From Alphaproteobacteria bacterium (lineage in GTDB: Bacteria > Pseudomonadota > Alphaproteobacteria > Micropepsales > Micropepsaceae), in the NCBI GenBank assembly GCA_947465395.1, contig CANIAL010000007.1, positions 1 through 64,000 on the forward strand: 64,000 nucleotides of DNA. The letters run 5' to 3'. The translations under genes were made by a program, and so were the position numbers. Of this stretch, positions 1-7,736 are shown piece by piece; within the stretch, counting starts at the first letter, position 1, and every line of letters starts with the position of its first letter. The notes below the pieces were generated by a model. It was not told where the DNA came from. It did not search any database and saw nothing but the letters and a program-made list of their open reading frames with translations.

Positions 1-73
1 CGGGGCGGGTTGATGCCGGCTGGACAGGGCCGGAAGGCTCCTCTAATAACGCCGTCTTCCGCCCAAAAGGCGC

Positions 74-149
<76 letters not shown>

Positions 150-305
150 CTCTTTTTATCGAACAAAACCGAGCTTTATGTGAGAACGGATAGCTTTTCT
201 GCGTCCGAAACGGAAGGCTTCGTCCTGCAGGGACCGCAAACCGGCATCGAAGCGGACCGCGCGCCATGGAAACGATATAGTCAGCCCACATTGGAGGAAA
301 ATGAA

Positions 306-500
306 ATGCCCGATAAAAGTCCCGAAGACCTTGAATTGGACAAGCGTGCTGCGGAGCGGGCAATCGCCCATAAGGAAATGAAACTTGCCATGGGGACATC
401 CGCGCATCACGCGGCGGTAAAGAAGCACACCCTGGCCAGCGAGGCGCATGCGAAGGCTCTCATTGTTGCGCAAAAGGCCGCGACCCGTTCGCGCAAATAG
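306..500 (+). CDS. Small hypothetical protein, 64 aa, charged and Ala/Lys-rich
   Basis: The start is chosen at ATG 306 because GGAGG (293-297) lies 8 nt upstream; an open extension further upstream would run through the tRNA. The protein starts MPDKSPEDLELDKRAAERA and is hydrophilic. It looks helical throughout, with many Ala, Lys, Glu and His and a basic C-terminus (ATRSRK). There is no signal peptide or membrane segment. I do not recognise the family. It lies alone between the tRNA-Phe and a decayed hydrolase gene. A small stress or DNA-associated protein is possible, but nothing in the sequence shows this. Confidence 0.6.
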   Translation: MPDKSPEDLELDKRAAERAIAHKEMKLAMGTSAHHAAVKKHTLASEAHAKALIVAQKAATRSRK

Positions 501-601
501 ACCTAGCGCGCGCGGGTCATAACAAGTTTCCACAATATCCGCTTTATCGGAAAACGAACATCGCAGAGCCGCCGGACGCGCGAGGAGAAGTATTCCCAAT
601 A

Positions 602-1345
602 ATAAAGGCGATCAGTTTCACGCGGATACTGTCGGGGATAGCCATAACCGTGTCGATAATATTCTGCGGTGAGTCTGCGGGAGCCGGCATGCTCGAACAA
701 ACAAAAATCGTCGGCAGTGTCGCAGTTCACTACAAGGCCGTGCTGCCCGACGGCTACGACGCGACCAGAAATTATCCGGGAGTCATCATGTTTGGCGGCG
801 GTCCACAGACGATGGACACGGTGAGCGGAACGCTTACGCGTAACTTTCGGGCCGAGGCCGAGAAACGCGGATATATCGTCGTGGCACCGGCTGCGCCCAA
901 TGGCGTGCTGTTCTTCGAGAGCGGTGAGTGGATTTTCCAAAATTCCTGAAGATGGTCCTCGCGGACTACAAGATTTAGGACGGGAAGTTTCACATTGCCG
1001 GCCCATCCAACGGTGGCATCGCGGCGTTTCACGTCGCGGCCGCCGGTCCGGAATATTTCTTCTCGGTCACGGCATTTCCAGGATACATGCGGCAATCGAC
1101 GCCGACCAAACTCCAGGCGATCTCCAAGATGTGCGTCTTCATGTATATGGGCGAAAATGAAGAGCATCGCCGGCACTCTGAAATGCAGCGTGAGGCGGAG
1201 TTCCTGCGTGCGAAGGGTGCTGTCGCGCATTATAGCGTCGAAAAAAGCGAGCCGCACCGGCTGGACACGCTTGCCGGCGCGAATGCCAGCCGGCTTTTCG
1301 ACGGTTTCGAAGATACAAAAAGGCTGCAGCAAGTAGAGACGCGCG
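602..1345 (+). pseudogene. Decayed alpha/beta hydrolase (esterase/depolymerase-like)
   Basis: The first part, read in one frame to 949, encodes a signal-peptide-like stretch (SFTRILSGIAITVSIIFC) and hydrolase N-terminal sequence (VLPDGYDATRNYPGVIMFGGG, VVAPAAPNG). The rest is in another frame: FLKMVLADYKI, then TAG at 976-978, then DGKFHIAGPSNGG. GPSNGG is a plausible nucleophile elbow (G-x-S-x-G-G). Further on come FFSVTAFPGYM and a C-terminal part ending near FDGFEDTKRLQQ. So there is at least one frameshift near 925-945, one nonsense codon, and possibly a lost start: ATA at 602 sits where an ATG would fit behind GAGGAG. It would have been an exported serine hydrolase. The exact ends are uncertain. 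Confidence 0.7.
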
Positions 1346-1368
1346 CCAATAAAAGACGCGCGCCAATA
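1337..1368 (+). repeat. 15-bp perfect direct repeat, period 17
   Basis: AGACGCGCGCCAATA occurs at 1337-1351 and again at 1354-1368, separated by AA. It lies exactly at the 3' end of the decayed hydrolase and just past the stop of the convergent fusion gene. It looks like a local tandem duplication. Confidence 0.85.
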
Positions 1369-1372
1369 TTAG

Positions 1373-2326
1373 TTAGGTGCCTACTTTTTTTGGCCGGCCT
1401 GCGCTATTTCTTCTTTTTGGCTTTGAGCGGCGGCTTGGTTTTTTCGCTGGCTTGGCAGCGGGTTTGGCCGTTTTCTTCACGGCTTTCTTTTCCGGCTTTT
1501 TGGGCGCGGCTTTTGGCGCGGGCGCCGCTTTCCTCGTGGTGGGAGCCGGTGGCTTGGCGGGTGACTTGAGTTTGACCACGATCTCGACAGGGCTGGTCGT
1601 AACCTTGGCAGCAGCGGGCAACGCCTTATCAAGAGGCAGGACCGGCTGCCCATTTATCATGGCGGCCAGGCGGGCAGAAATCTGCTTGGGCTTTTTTTCC
1701 ATCGCCGCTGCTGGGTCATGATCCAGAAACGCCGCAACGTCTTTTTTTGATTTGCAGATGCCGGCGCGGCCATGCGCCAAGATGACCGGGCCGTTCACCA
1801 GCGCAGGATGTTCTGCGATGGCGGTCCAGTATTCGCCTTCGCTGATGAAACGGTCATCCAGCTGCAGTCCCAGGAACACGGGATGATACCGGCGCACCAG
1901 GCTCTGGTCATTGGCGCCCACCAGCAACGCCAGATGCTTGAGCTGCTCCACCGTCAACGGCGCCGCCGCATAATCCACCACGACCGGCGCAAGGTTCCTG
2001 GCGCGGACGGCATCTTCCACGGATTCGGCTTCTGGGTTGGCGGGGTCCAGATAGATGGTCAGGCTTTGCCGCACGATGGGCGCAGGGGCTTGCCGCAGGA
2101 CGGGCGCGGGTTGCGGAGCCTCCGTCAGCAATTTCAAATTGGCAGCCTTTTCGCCCCGGGGATCGGATTCGCGTTCGAAGGAAACGCGCTGTCCCGGCTT
2201 GAGCCTGGGAAGGTCGCCGGCCGTGGCCGCGGTGGCGGGAAGGTAGATATCCTTGCCGCCGTCATCAGGCGTGACGAAACCGAATTTCTTGGCGGCATTG
2301 AAGAATTTTATGGCACCGGTGATCAT
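1373..2326 (-). CDS. Cold-shock domain / Cys-less ArsC(Spx)-like domain / lysine-rich tail fusion protein
   Basis: The protein is 317 aa. The start is MITGAIKFFN at 2326, preceded by AAGG. A longer reading from 2365 adds 13 residues without a ribosome site and is less likely. Residues 1-68 are a cold-shock OB-fold with RNP1-like KKFGFVTP (13-20) and a modified RNP2 DIYLP (26-30). Residues 69-87 are a Pro-rich linker. Residues 88-204 resemble ArsC/Spx thioredoxin-like proteins (LTIYLDPANP, VVVDYAAAPLTVEQLKHL, EHPALVNGPVILAHGRAGI), but the catalytic Cys position after the first strand is absent. Residues 252-317 are a Lys/Ala/Pro histone-H1-like tail. It is probably cytoplasmic and nucleic-acid binding. 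A role linking RNA or DNA to another partner (Spx binds RNA polymerase) is inference only. Confidence 0.8.
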   Translation of the reverse strand: MITGAIKFFNAAKKFGFVTPDDGGKDIYLPATAATAGDLPRLKPGQRVSFERESDPRGEKAANLKLLTEAPQPAPVLRQAPAPIVRQSLTIYLDPANPEAESVEDAVRARNLAPVVVDYAAAPLTVEQLKHLALLVGANDQSLVRRYHPVFLGLQLDDRFISEGEYWTAIAEHPALVNGPVILAHGRAGICKSKKDVAAFLDHDPAAAMEKKPKQISARLAAMINGQPVLPLDKALPAAAKVTTSPVEIVVKLKSPAKPPAPTTRKAAPAPKAAPKKPEKKAVKKTAKPAAKPAKKPSRRSKPKRRNSAGRPKKVGT

Positions 2327-2438
2327 GAACGCCTTGAGAGGAAATGGAGATGGCCGGAACGCCATGCAGCGCGGACGGCGAGGTCACGCATCTAATGGGT
2401 CCGGCGCGCCGGGGCAAGGTTCATCTGGCGGTATTGGA

Positions 2439-3854
2439 TCAGCGCGTGCCGATCCTCAGACCCATCAGCTTGGGAAGCGCCGCGACGGCTGATGCGGCCA
2501 AGGGCGGGGCCTGCCCGCGCTCTTCGGCGTCTTCGCAGGCGAGGATGGCGCGCCGGACCGCCGTGCCGCCCAGATAGCGCAAAGGCTCTGGCGGCAGGCT
2601 GGGCAGCGCGCGGGTGCAGAGGGGAAGGTTCGTCCACATGTCGTGAGCGTTCAGAACCAGCGAGGCCAGGCATTGGCCGCCGATCCAGGACGGATTGACG
2701 CCATGGCCGGAATAGCCGCAGCCGAAATGCACCCGCGTGCCGGGCATGGTCTTGAAGAAGGGAAGCCGGTCGGCGCTGACATCTATCGGCCCGCCCCAGG
2801 CGCGCGCAATCGGCACATCGGCAAGCGCGGGCAGCAGGCGGCGCAGGCCCCGTTCCGCCCGCAAAGCACTGGCGGCATCTTCACGCAGCTTTGTCGCGGT
2901 GGTGCCACCGCCATAGGCGATCGGTCCCGATCCAGACCCCATCAGCACGCGGCCATCCGCCGTGGTGCGGAAATAATGCACGAACATCCGCATGTCCGAG
3001 ATGCCTTCTTCGCCGGTCCAGCCCATGGCGGCGAGTTTTTCCGGCGCAGGCTCGCTCATCACCGCATAGCTTGAGAAGACGCTGACATGGGCGCGGGCCA
3101 GCGGCTCGGCCGCCGATTCGCAGTTGGTGGCCAGCACGACATCGCGGGCGATAATTTGTCCATTTTGTGTGCGGACGCGGTTGGGCGCGCCCTTGTCCAA
3201 GCCGATCATGGCCGTGTTCTCGTACAGCATCACGCCGGACTTGATGGCGGCGGCGCGCAAGGCGCGGGCCAGGCGGGCGGGATGCACCGTCGCCCCTTCG
3301 GGCAGGAAAACCCCGCCGCGGAACACAGGCGAGCGGCAACGCGCCGCGACGTCCGCCGCCGTCAATGCCATGGCGGTATCGGGTACGCCAAGCCGCCGCG
3401 CAGCCTGGATGTAACCGGCGATCCGTGCGTCCTGGGCGGGGGCGGCCGAGACGCGCAGGGTGCCGCCCTCGCGCCACCAGACATCGTGATTTTTTGCAAA
3501 TTCACGGATGGCGTCCTGGGCGATGGTGCCCGCGCGCGCGACGGACAGCGCCGCGTCATCGCCGATATTCTTCGCCATGCCCGCCAGCGACGCCCAATAG
3601 CCATGCACCTTGCCGCCATTCTTGCCGCTGGCGCCGCTTCCACACAATTTGGCTTCTATCAGCGCCACGCGTAGGGCCGGGCTGCGTTCCTTCAGGGCCA
3701 GCGCGGTCCACAGCCCGGTATAGCCGCCGCCGACAATCGCCACGTCCACCATGATCTCGCCGCTCAGGGGCGGCGCGGCTGCGCCCTCGGCGCGCATGGC
3801 ATCTGCGAACCACCAGGATGGATCGGCGGGCATGATGCTGGGCGTATGGGCCAT
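2439..3854 (-). CDS. FAD-dependent amino-acid/amine oxidoreductase (DAO superfamily)
   Basis: 471 aa. The Rossmann FAD motif [14 protein letters not shown] is near residues 37-50, followed by the conserved [13 protein letters not shown] stretch typical of the gamma-glutamylputrescine oxidase/DAO family. A C-terminal FAD contact is [16 protein letters not shown]. It likely oxidises an amine or amino acid (or N-methyl derivative) with release of ammonia or aldehyde; the substrate is not readable. Its start overlaps the stop of the ABC ATPase gene by one base (TGATG), so it is the last gene of the transporter operon. The imported solute is therefore the likely substrate. It is cytoplasmic, with no signal peptide. 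Confidence 0.88.
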   Translation of the reverse strand: MAHTPSIMPADPSWWFADAMRAEGAAAPPLSGEIMVDVAIVGGGYTGLWTALALKERSPALRVALIEAKLCGSGASGKNGGKVHGYWASLAGMAKNIGDDAALSVARAGTIAQDAIREFAKNHDVWWREGGTLRVSAAPAQDARIAGYIQAARRLGVPDTAMALTAADVAARCRSPVFRGGVFLPEGATVHPARLARALRAAAIKSGVMLYENTAMIGLDKGAPNRVRTQNGQIIARDVVLATNCESAAEPLARAHVSVFSSYAVMSEPAPEKLAAMGWTGEEGISDMRMFVHYFRTTADGRVLMGSGSGPIAYGGGTTATKLREDAASALRAERGLRRLLPALADVPIARAWGGPIDVSADRLPFFKTMPGTRVHFGCGYSGHGVNPSWIGGQCLASLVLNAHDMWTNLPLCTRALPSLPPEPLRYLGGTAVRRAILACEDAEERGQAPPLAASAVAALPKLMGLRIGTR

Positions 3855-4624
3855 CAGTTTGCCGCCAGGATGCGCGCCAGGAAAGCCTGGGTGCGCGGAT
3901 GCGCGGGCGCGGAGAATAATTGTTCCGGCGGGGCGGCTTCGACCACCTGTCCATCGGCCATCATCACCACCCGGTCGGCCACTTCACGTGCGAAGGACAT
4001 TTCATGGGTGACCACGATCATGGTCATGCCGCCATCGGCCAGGCGGCGCATGGTTTCCAGCACTTCGCCCACCAGTTCGGGGTCCAGCGCCGAAGTCGGC
4101 TCGTCGAACAGCATCAGGCGCGGCTCCATCGCAAGCGCCCGCGCAATGGCAACGCGCTGCTGCTGGCCGCCGGAAAGTTCGTGGGGGTAAAGTTCCGCCT
4201 TTTTCTCCAGCCCGACACTGGCCAGCAAATCCAGCGCACGGCGGCGCGCCGCGTCGGGCGACATTCCAAGCACCTGCACCGGCGCTTCGGTAACATTTTC
4301 CAGCGCCGTCAGATGAGCGAAAAGATTGAAACGCTGGAACACCATGCCGATGCGGGCGCGCTTGGCCGCGGTCAGCCGGTCGCGTTCCGCGCGCAGCTTG
4401 CCGTCGGCCCCGCGGGCATAGCCGACCAGCTCGCCCGCCACCTTTATTTCGCCCTGGTCTATGGTCTCCAGGTGGTTGATACAGCGCAGAAGCGTGGTCT
4501 TGCCGCTGCCGCTGGCGCCCAGCAGGCAAACCACCTCGCCGGCGTCCACCTTCAGCGAAATGCCGCGCAGGATATCGCTGCCGCCCAGGCGCTTGTGCAC
4601 ATTCTCGATTTCGACCAATGCCAT
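3854..4624 (-). CDS. Polar amino-acid ABC transporter, ATP-binding subunit (GlnQ/HisP type)
   Basis: 256 aa, the usual length. Walker [10 protein letters not shown] is at residues 36-44, the Q-loop is in VFQRFNLF, the signature LSGGQQQR is near 150, Walker B is [12 protein letters not shown], and the H-loop is VVTHEM. The insertion after the first strands ([14 protein letters not shown]) is typical of polar amino-acid uptake ATPases. It energises import with the permease and binding protein encoded directly upstream. It shares bases with both neighbours: its ATG abuts the permease stop and its TGA overlaps the oxidase ATG. Co-translation is therefore likely. Confidence 0.95.
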   Translation of the reverse strand: MALVEIENVHKRLGGSDILRGISLKVDAGEVVCLLGASGSGKTTLLRCINHLETIDQGEIKVAGELVGYARGADGKLRAERDRLTAAKRARIGMVFQRFNLFAHLTALENVTEAPVQVLGMSPDAARRRALDLLASVGLEKKAELYPHELSGGQQQRVAIARALAMEPRLMLFDEPTSALDPELVGEVLETMRRLADGGMTMIVVTHEMSFAREVADRVVMMADGQVVEAAPPEQLFSAPAHPRTQAFLARILAAN

Positions 4625-5334
4625 CAGCCATGCTCCCCGGCGGGAATGGCCAGGCGGCGCGTATTCTTGCGCGCGCCTAGGCGGCGCTCCACCGCCTTCT
4701 GCACCGTGGTCAGAAGCGCCGTCAGCGCCAGGTACCAGATGCTGACCACCGCCAGGACTTCAAAATACTTGAAATTCTGGCTGTAGATGTTGGTGCCGGT
4801 GGAGAAAATCTCGGGCACCGCGATGGCGAAAAGCAGCGACGTGGTCTTCAGCATGGCGATGAACTGGTTGCCGGTTGGCGGCACGATGATCCGCAGCGCC
4901 TGTGGCATCACGATGCGGCGCATGGCCTGTGGCCGCGTCATGCCCAGCGCACGGGCGGCTTCGCGCTGGCCCGGGTCCACCGCGATCAGGCCAGAGCGGA
5001 TGATTTCGGTCATGTAGGCCCCTTCGTTGAGGCCCAGCGCGATGGTGCCCGCAATCAGCGCGGGCAGGTTGATGGCGTTGCCGGTAAGAACCGGGATGGC
5101 GTTGTACCAGAACACGATCTGCACCAGGACCGGCACGCCGCGAAAGAAGCCCAGATAGCAATGGGCCAGCCAGCGCAGGGGCCGCACACCGGACAGCGCC
5201 GCCATCGCGCCGCCAAAGCCCAGCAGGATCGCCAGCGCCATGGCCACCATGGTTATGCCCAGGGTGGTGAGCGCAGGCATGATGAACATGGTGGAAAACA
5301 GAATGTCGAAAAACGCCTTGCTGTCGAAAACCAT
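4624..5334 (-). CDS. Polar amino-acid ABC transporter, permease subunit (HisM/GlnP family)
   Basis: 236 aa from [10 protein letters not shown]. This start has GGGGA upstream and leaves 17 bp after the binding-protein stop; a longer reading would overlap that gene by 40 bp. There are about five membrane segments. The EAA loop contacting the ATPase is [35 protein letters not shown] and the [13 protein letters not shown] stretch are hallmarks of the family. Only one permease gene is present, so the channel is likely a homodimer. Confidence 0.93.
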   Translation of the reverse strand: MVFDSKAFFDILFSTMFIMPALTTLGITMVAMALAILLGFGGAMAALSGVRPLRWLAHCYLGFFRGVPVLVQIVFWYNAIPVLTGNAINLPALIAGTIALGLNEGAYMTEIIRSGLIAVDPGQREAARALGMTRPQAMRRIVMPQALRIIVPPTGNQFIAMLKTTSLLFAIAVPEIFSTGTNIYSQNFKYFEVLAVVSIWYLALTALLTTVQKAVERRLGARKNTRRLAIPAGEHG

Positions 5335-5351
5335 TCCGGCTGTCCCCGCTT

Positions 5352-6179
5352 TCAGATCGGCTTGCTGATATCGCCGCGTTCTAGGTGCCACTTCTCAAGA
5401 ATCTTGCTGTATTCACCGGTCCTTTCGATGCTCTGCAAAGCGGCGGCCACGGCGTCCCGCATGGCCGCGTCATTCTTGCGGAAGGCCATGCCCAGCTTGT
5501 TGCGCGGCACTTCCTTGCGGCCCGAAATGATGGGGCTGGCGACCGTCAATTCCGGCAGCAGGCGGGTGACATAGGCGGCAAAGCCCCAATCCACGAAGGC
5601 GACATCGGCCGATTTCTTGCGAAGCTGGATGATGGCGTCGTTGAAGCTGGGAAAATACTTCAAGGTGATCTTGTTGCCCGGCTTGCAGACGACATCGTTG
5701 GCGGTTTCGATGGCGCGGGCCTGGGTGGTGCCGGAAATGGTGGCGACGCTGTGACCGCACAGATCATTTTCGTCCTTGAAGCGCAGACCGCTGTCCTTGC
5801 GCGTGACAAGCTGGATGCCGCCGACCAGGTATGGCAAAAAATCGAAAACCTGCTGGCGCTGCGGCGTGATGCCAAGGCCAGAAGTGACATAGTCGAACTT
5901 GTGCGCCACCAGGCCGGGGAACAGCCCGCCAAAGGCGATGTTGATGAACACCGGCTTCAGGCACATGGCCCCCGCCAGCGCCCGGGACAGGTCAATTTCA
6001 AAACCGGCGGGCTGGCCATTCTCGATGAACATCTGGGGCGGCGTGGACATGTTGGAGCCGATGGTCAGCGCCCCCGGCGTCACCAGACCCGGCGGCGGCT
6101 TGACCGCGCAGGCGGCAAAAGCCGGTGTGGCGGCCCCTGCCAGAAGCAGCACGGCAATTCCAGCAGCAAGATTTTTCAT
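5352..6179 (-). CDS. Amino-acid ABC transporter periplasmic binding protein (SBP family 3)
   Basis: 275 aa from MKNLAAGIAV, with GGGGG-ACCGGCC-ATG as ribosome site. The signal peptide is residues 1-22 (LLLAGAATPAFA). Mature sequence GALTIGSNMSTPPQMFIENGQPAGFEIDLSRALA and DYVTSGLGITPQRQQVFDF match the family-3 fold, as does the ending ERTGEYSKILEKWHL. Several cysteines may form disulfides. It is the first gene of the four-gene operon, consistent with the binding protein being made in excess. The ligand cannot be deduced. Confidence 0.92.
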   Translation of the reverse strand: MKNLAAGIAVLLLAGAATPAFAACAVKPPPGLVTPGALTIGSNMSTPPQMFIENGQPAGFEIDLSRALAGAMCLKPVFINIAFGGLFPGLVAHKFDYVTSGLGITPQRQQVFDFLPYLVGGIQLVTRKDSGLRFKDENDLCGHSVATISGTTQARAIETANDVVCKPGNKITLKYFPSFNDAIIQLRKKSADVAFVDWGFAAYVTRLLPELTVASPIISGRKEVPRNKLGMAFRKNDAAMRDAVAAALQSIERTGEYSKILEKWHLERGDISKPI

Positions 6180-6246
6180 GGCCGGTCCCCCTGGCGCCAC
6201 GCTAGACGGTTTGGCGCGCCATCTCAAACGCGGGCCCGGAAGCATT

Positions 6247-6282
6247 CGGGGCCAGGGCGCAAAAGCGCCCCGGCCCCGTTTT
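6247..6282. other. Strong GC-rich hairpin
   Basis: CGGGGCC-A-GGGCGC (6247-6260), loop AAAA, GCGCCC-C-GGCCCCG (6265-6278), then TTTT on the plus strand. It separates the SGNH gene from the transporter operon, both on the minus strand. The T-run is on the plus-strand side only, so termination of the minus-strand upstream gene is possible but not classical. Confidence 0.6.
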
Positions 6283-6304
6283 ATCGCCTGAACCTGCCTG
6301 CGGG

Positions 6305-7210
6305 CTACTTGGCGCGTGTCACATGCAGGGACGCCAGCATCTTCTTCATCAACGGGTTCACCAGCGCATAGCCATTGTCGTTGAAATGCTCGCCGTCAAA
6401 GAACAATTCCGGGCGCACATGGCCCTTGGCGTCCAGCACGCCCGCATCCATGTCGAAATATTTGAACAGCGGGTCCTTCTTGGCCTGCGCCTTGGCCAGG
6501 TCATTGAACTTGTCGATGTTGGCGGGCTCGCCCAGATCCGCGAAGGCGGAGTTGGGCGCATGCTTCATGCTGAGGAATACAAACGGCACCTTGGGAAAAT
6601 CGGCGCGGACACGGGCATAGACGTCCATCGTCTTCTGGAAGGCCACGCTGCCATCGGCGCCGCCGGTGACGTCATTGTCGCAATAGAAGAGGATGGCGGA
6701 GGGATGGTATTTCCCGATTGTCTCTTTATAAAAATACTGCACATCGCCGATCACCGAGCCGCCAATGGCGCGGTTGATGATGTTGAACTCCGGGAAGGCT
6801 TCCGCCGTCTTCCAGCGCCGGGGTGTGGAACTGCCCACAAAGATGGCCGGGTTTTTCGGCAGCGTGTTCTTGGCTTCATATTCCTCGAAGCCGTCAATTT
6901 CCTTGCGGTACAATTCTTCCGCCGACTTGCGTTCGTTCTTGCGGTGATAGATGGCCTGGTTCGCCTTGTAGAGGCCCATCACCTCGGCGTAATTCTCTGG
7001 ATGCTGCGAATAGTCCAGCCAGTGTGCGCGCCAATAGGCACCTGTGGTCTTGTAAAAGGCGGCCGTCTTGTCCGCGTCCGGGCTGGCGGCGGTTTTTGCC
7101 TGCGCCAGGAAATCACGGAAGGCCTGCTTGTCGCTGGCGTCATCGGCCTGGGCAATAACGGCGCTCCCCAGCAGCAATAGCGGCACAAGACCCATCACAA
7201 ATTTACGCAT
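6305..7210 (-). CDS. Exported SGNH/GDSL-type hydrolase
   Basis: 301 aa. The start is MRKFVMGLVP, with GGGGAG 7 nt upstream. The signal peptide is roughly residues 1-23 (LLLLGSAVIAQA). Block I is IFVGSSTPRRW, with the candidate nucleophile Ser after VG. Block II glycine is in NRAIGGSVIGD, and block III Asn is in FYCDNDVTGG. The C-terminal catalytic pair is DGEHFNDNGY (D-x-x-H). This suggests a periplasmic esterase or O-acyl/acetyl-hydrolase; GDSL proteins of this style often act on polysaccharide or lipid esters. The substrate is unknown. It stands upstream of, but separate from, the ABC operon. Confidence 0.85.
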   Translation of the reverse strand: MRKFVMGLVPLLLLGSAVIAQADDASDKQAFRDFLAQAKTAASPDADKTAAFYKTTGAYWRAHWLDYSQHPENYAEVMGLYKANQAIYHRKNERKSAEELYRKEIDGFEEYEAKNTLPKNPAIFVGSSTPRRWKTAEAFPEFNIINRAIGGSVIGDVQYFYKETIGKYHPSAILFYCDNDVTGGADGSVAFQKTMDVYARVRADFPKVPFVFLSMKHAPNSAFADLGEPANIDKFNDLAKAQAKKDPLFKYFDMDAGVLDAKGHVRPELFFDGEHFNDNGYALVNPLMKKMLASLHVTRAK

Positions 7211-7253
7211 CTTCACACTCCCCATTCGATTGAAACACTTTCGATGCCAAAGC

Positions 7254-7601
7254 CTATAGGAGCGCGGGGCGGCCTGCATAGCGGCGGCGACGTTTACAAT
7301 TTGCGACACCGTTGCCCTTTGATTCCAACTGTATAGCCAGTCTTATAGCAGCACGCAGGATCGGCGGCAGGCGGTGAGTTTTGGCGGCGCGCATCTGTCG
7401 GCGTTCCTGGCGATAGCGAGTGAGTTCCAATACCGCTTCGCCGCCGCTCATCAGGGGCTGGCCGTCCAGCGACTTCGGCATGTCGGCAGGCGTGATTTGG
7501 GCGGTGGGCCAGCCGCGGGGATCAGAACTGGCGCGGGCTACTTCACCAGGCCGGCCGCCCAGCCCAAAACGATTTGCCGCAATCACGCCTTCCAGGGACA
7601 T
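7254..7601 (-). pseudogene. Remnant of a DUF1800-family gene (N-terminus only)
   Basis: The residues from MSLEGVIAANRFGLGGRPGE through SSDPRGWPTAQI match the characteristic start of DUF1800 proteins, which normally run to about 450-500 aa. After roughly 80 residues (ELTRYRQERRQMRAAK) the resemblance ends and the frame closes at 7254. The partner DUF1501 gene, usually adjacent, is also missing. I read it as a deletion remnant. A real short protein of about 115 aa is the weaker alternative. Confidence 0.6.
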
Positions 7602-7736
7602 GCGATGATCCGTTGTTCCGCGCGCCAAGTCTTAGCTCCCAGTCTCGACCCGTAGGTTTGAATGGCAAATGAATAAAGCCCTGAGCGGAATTACAGATGC
7701 GTCATGCACCGATGCTGCCGGGTTCAGTTACGACGG

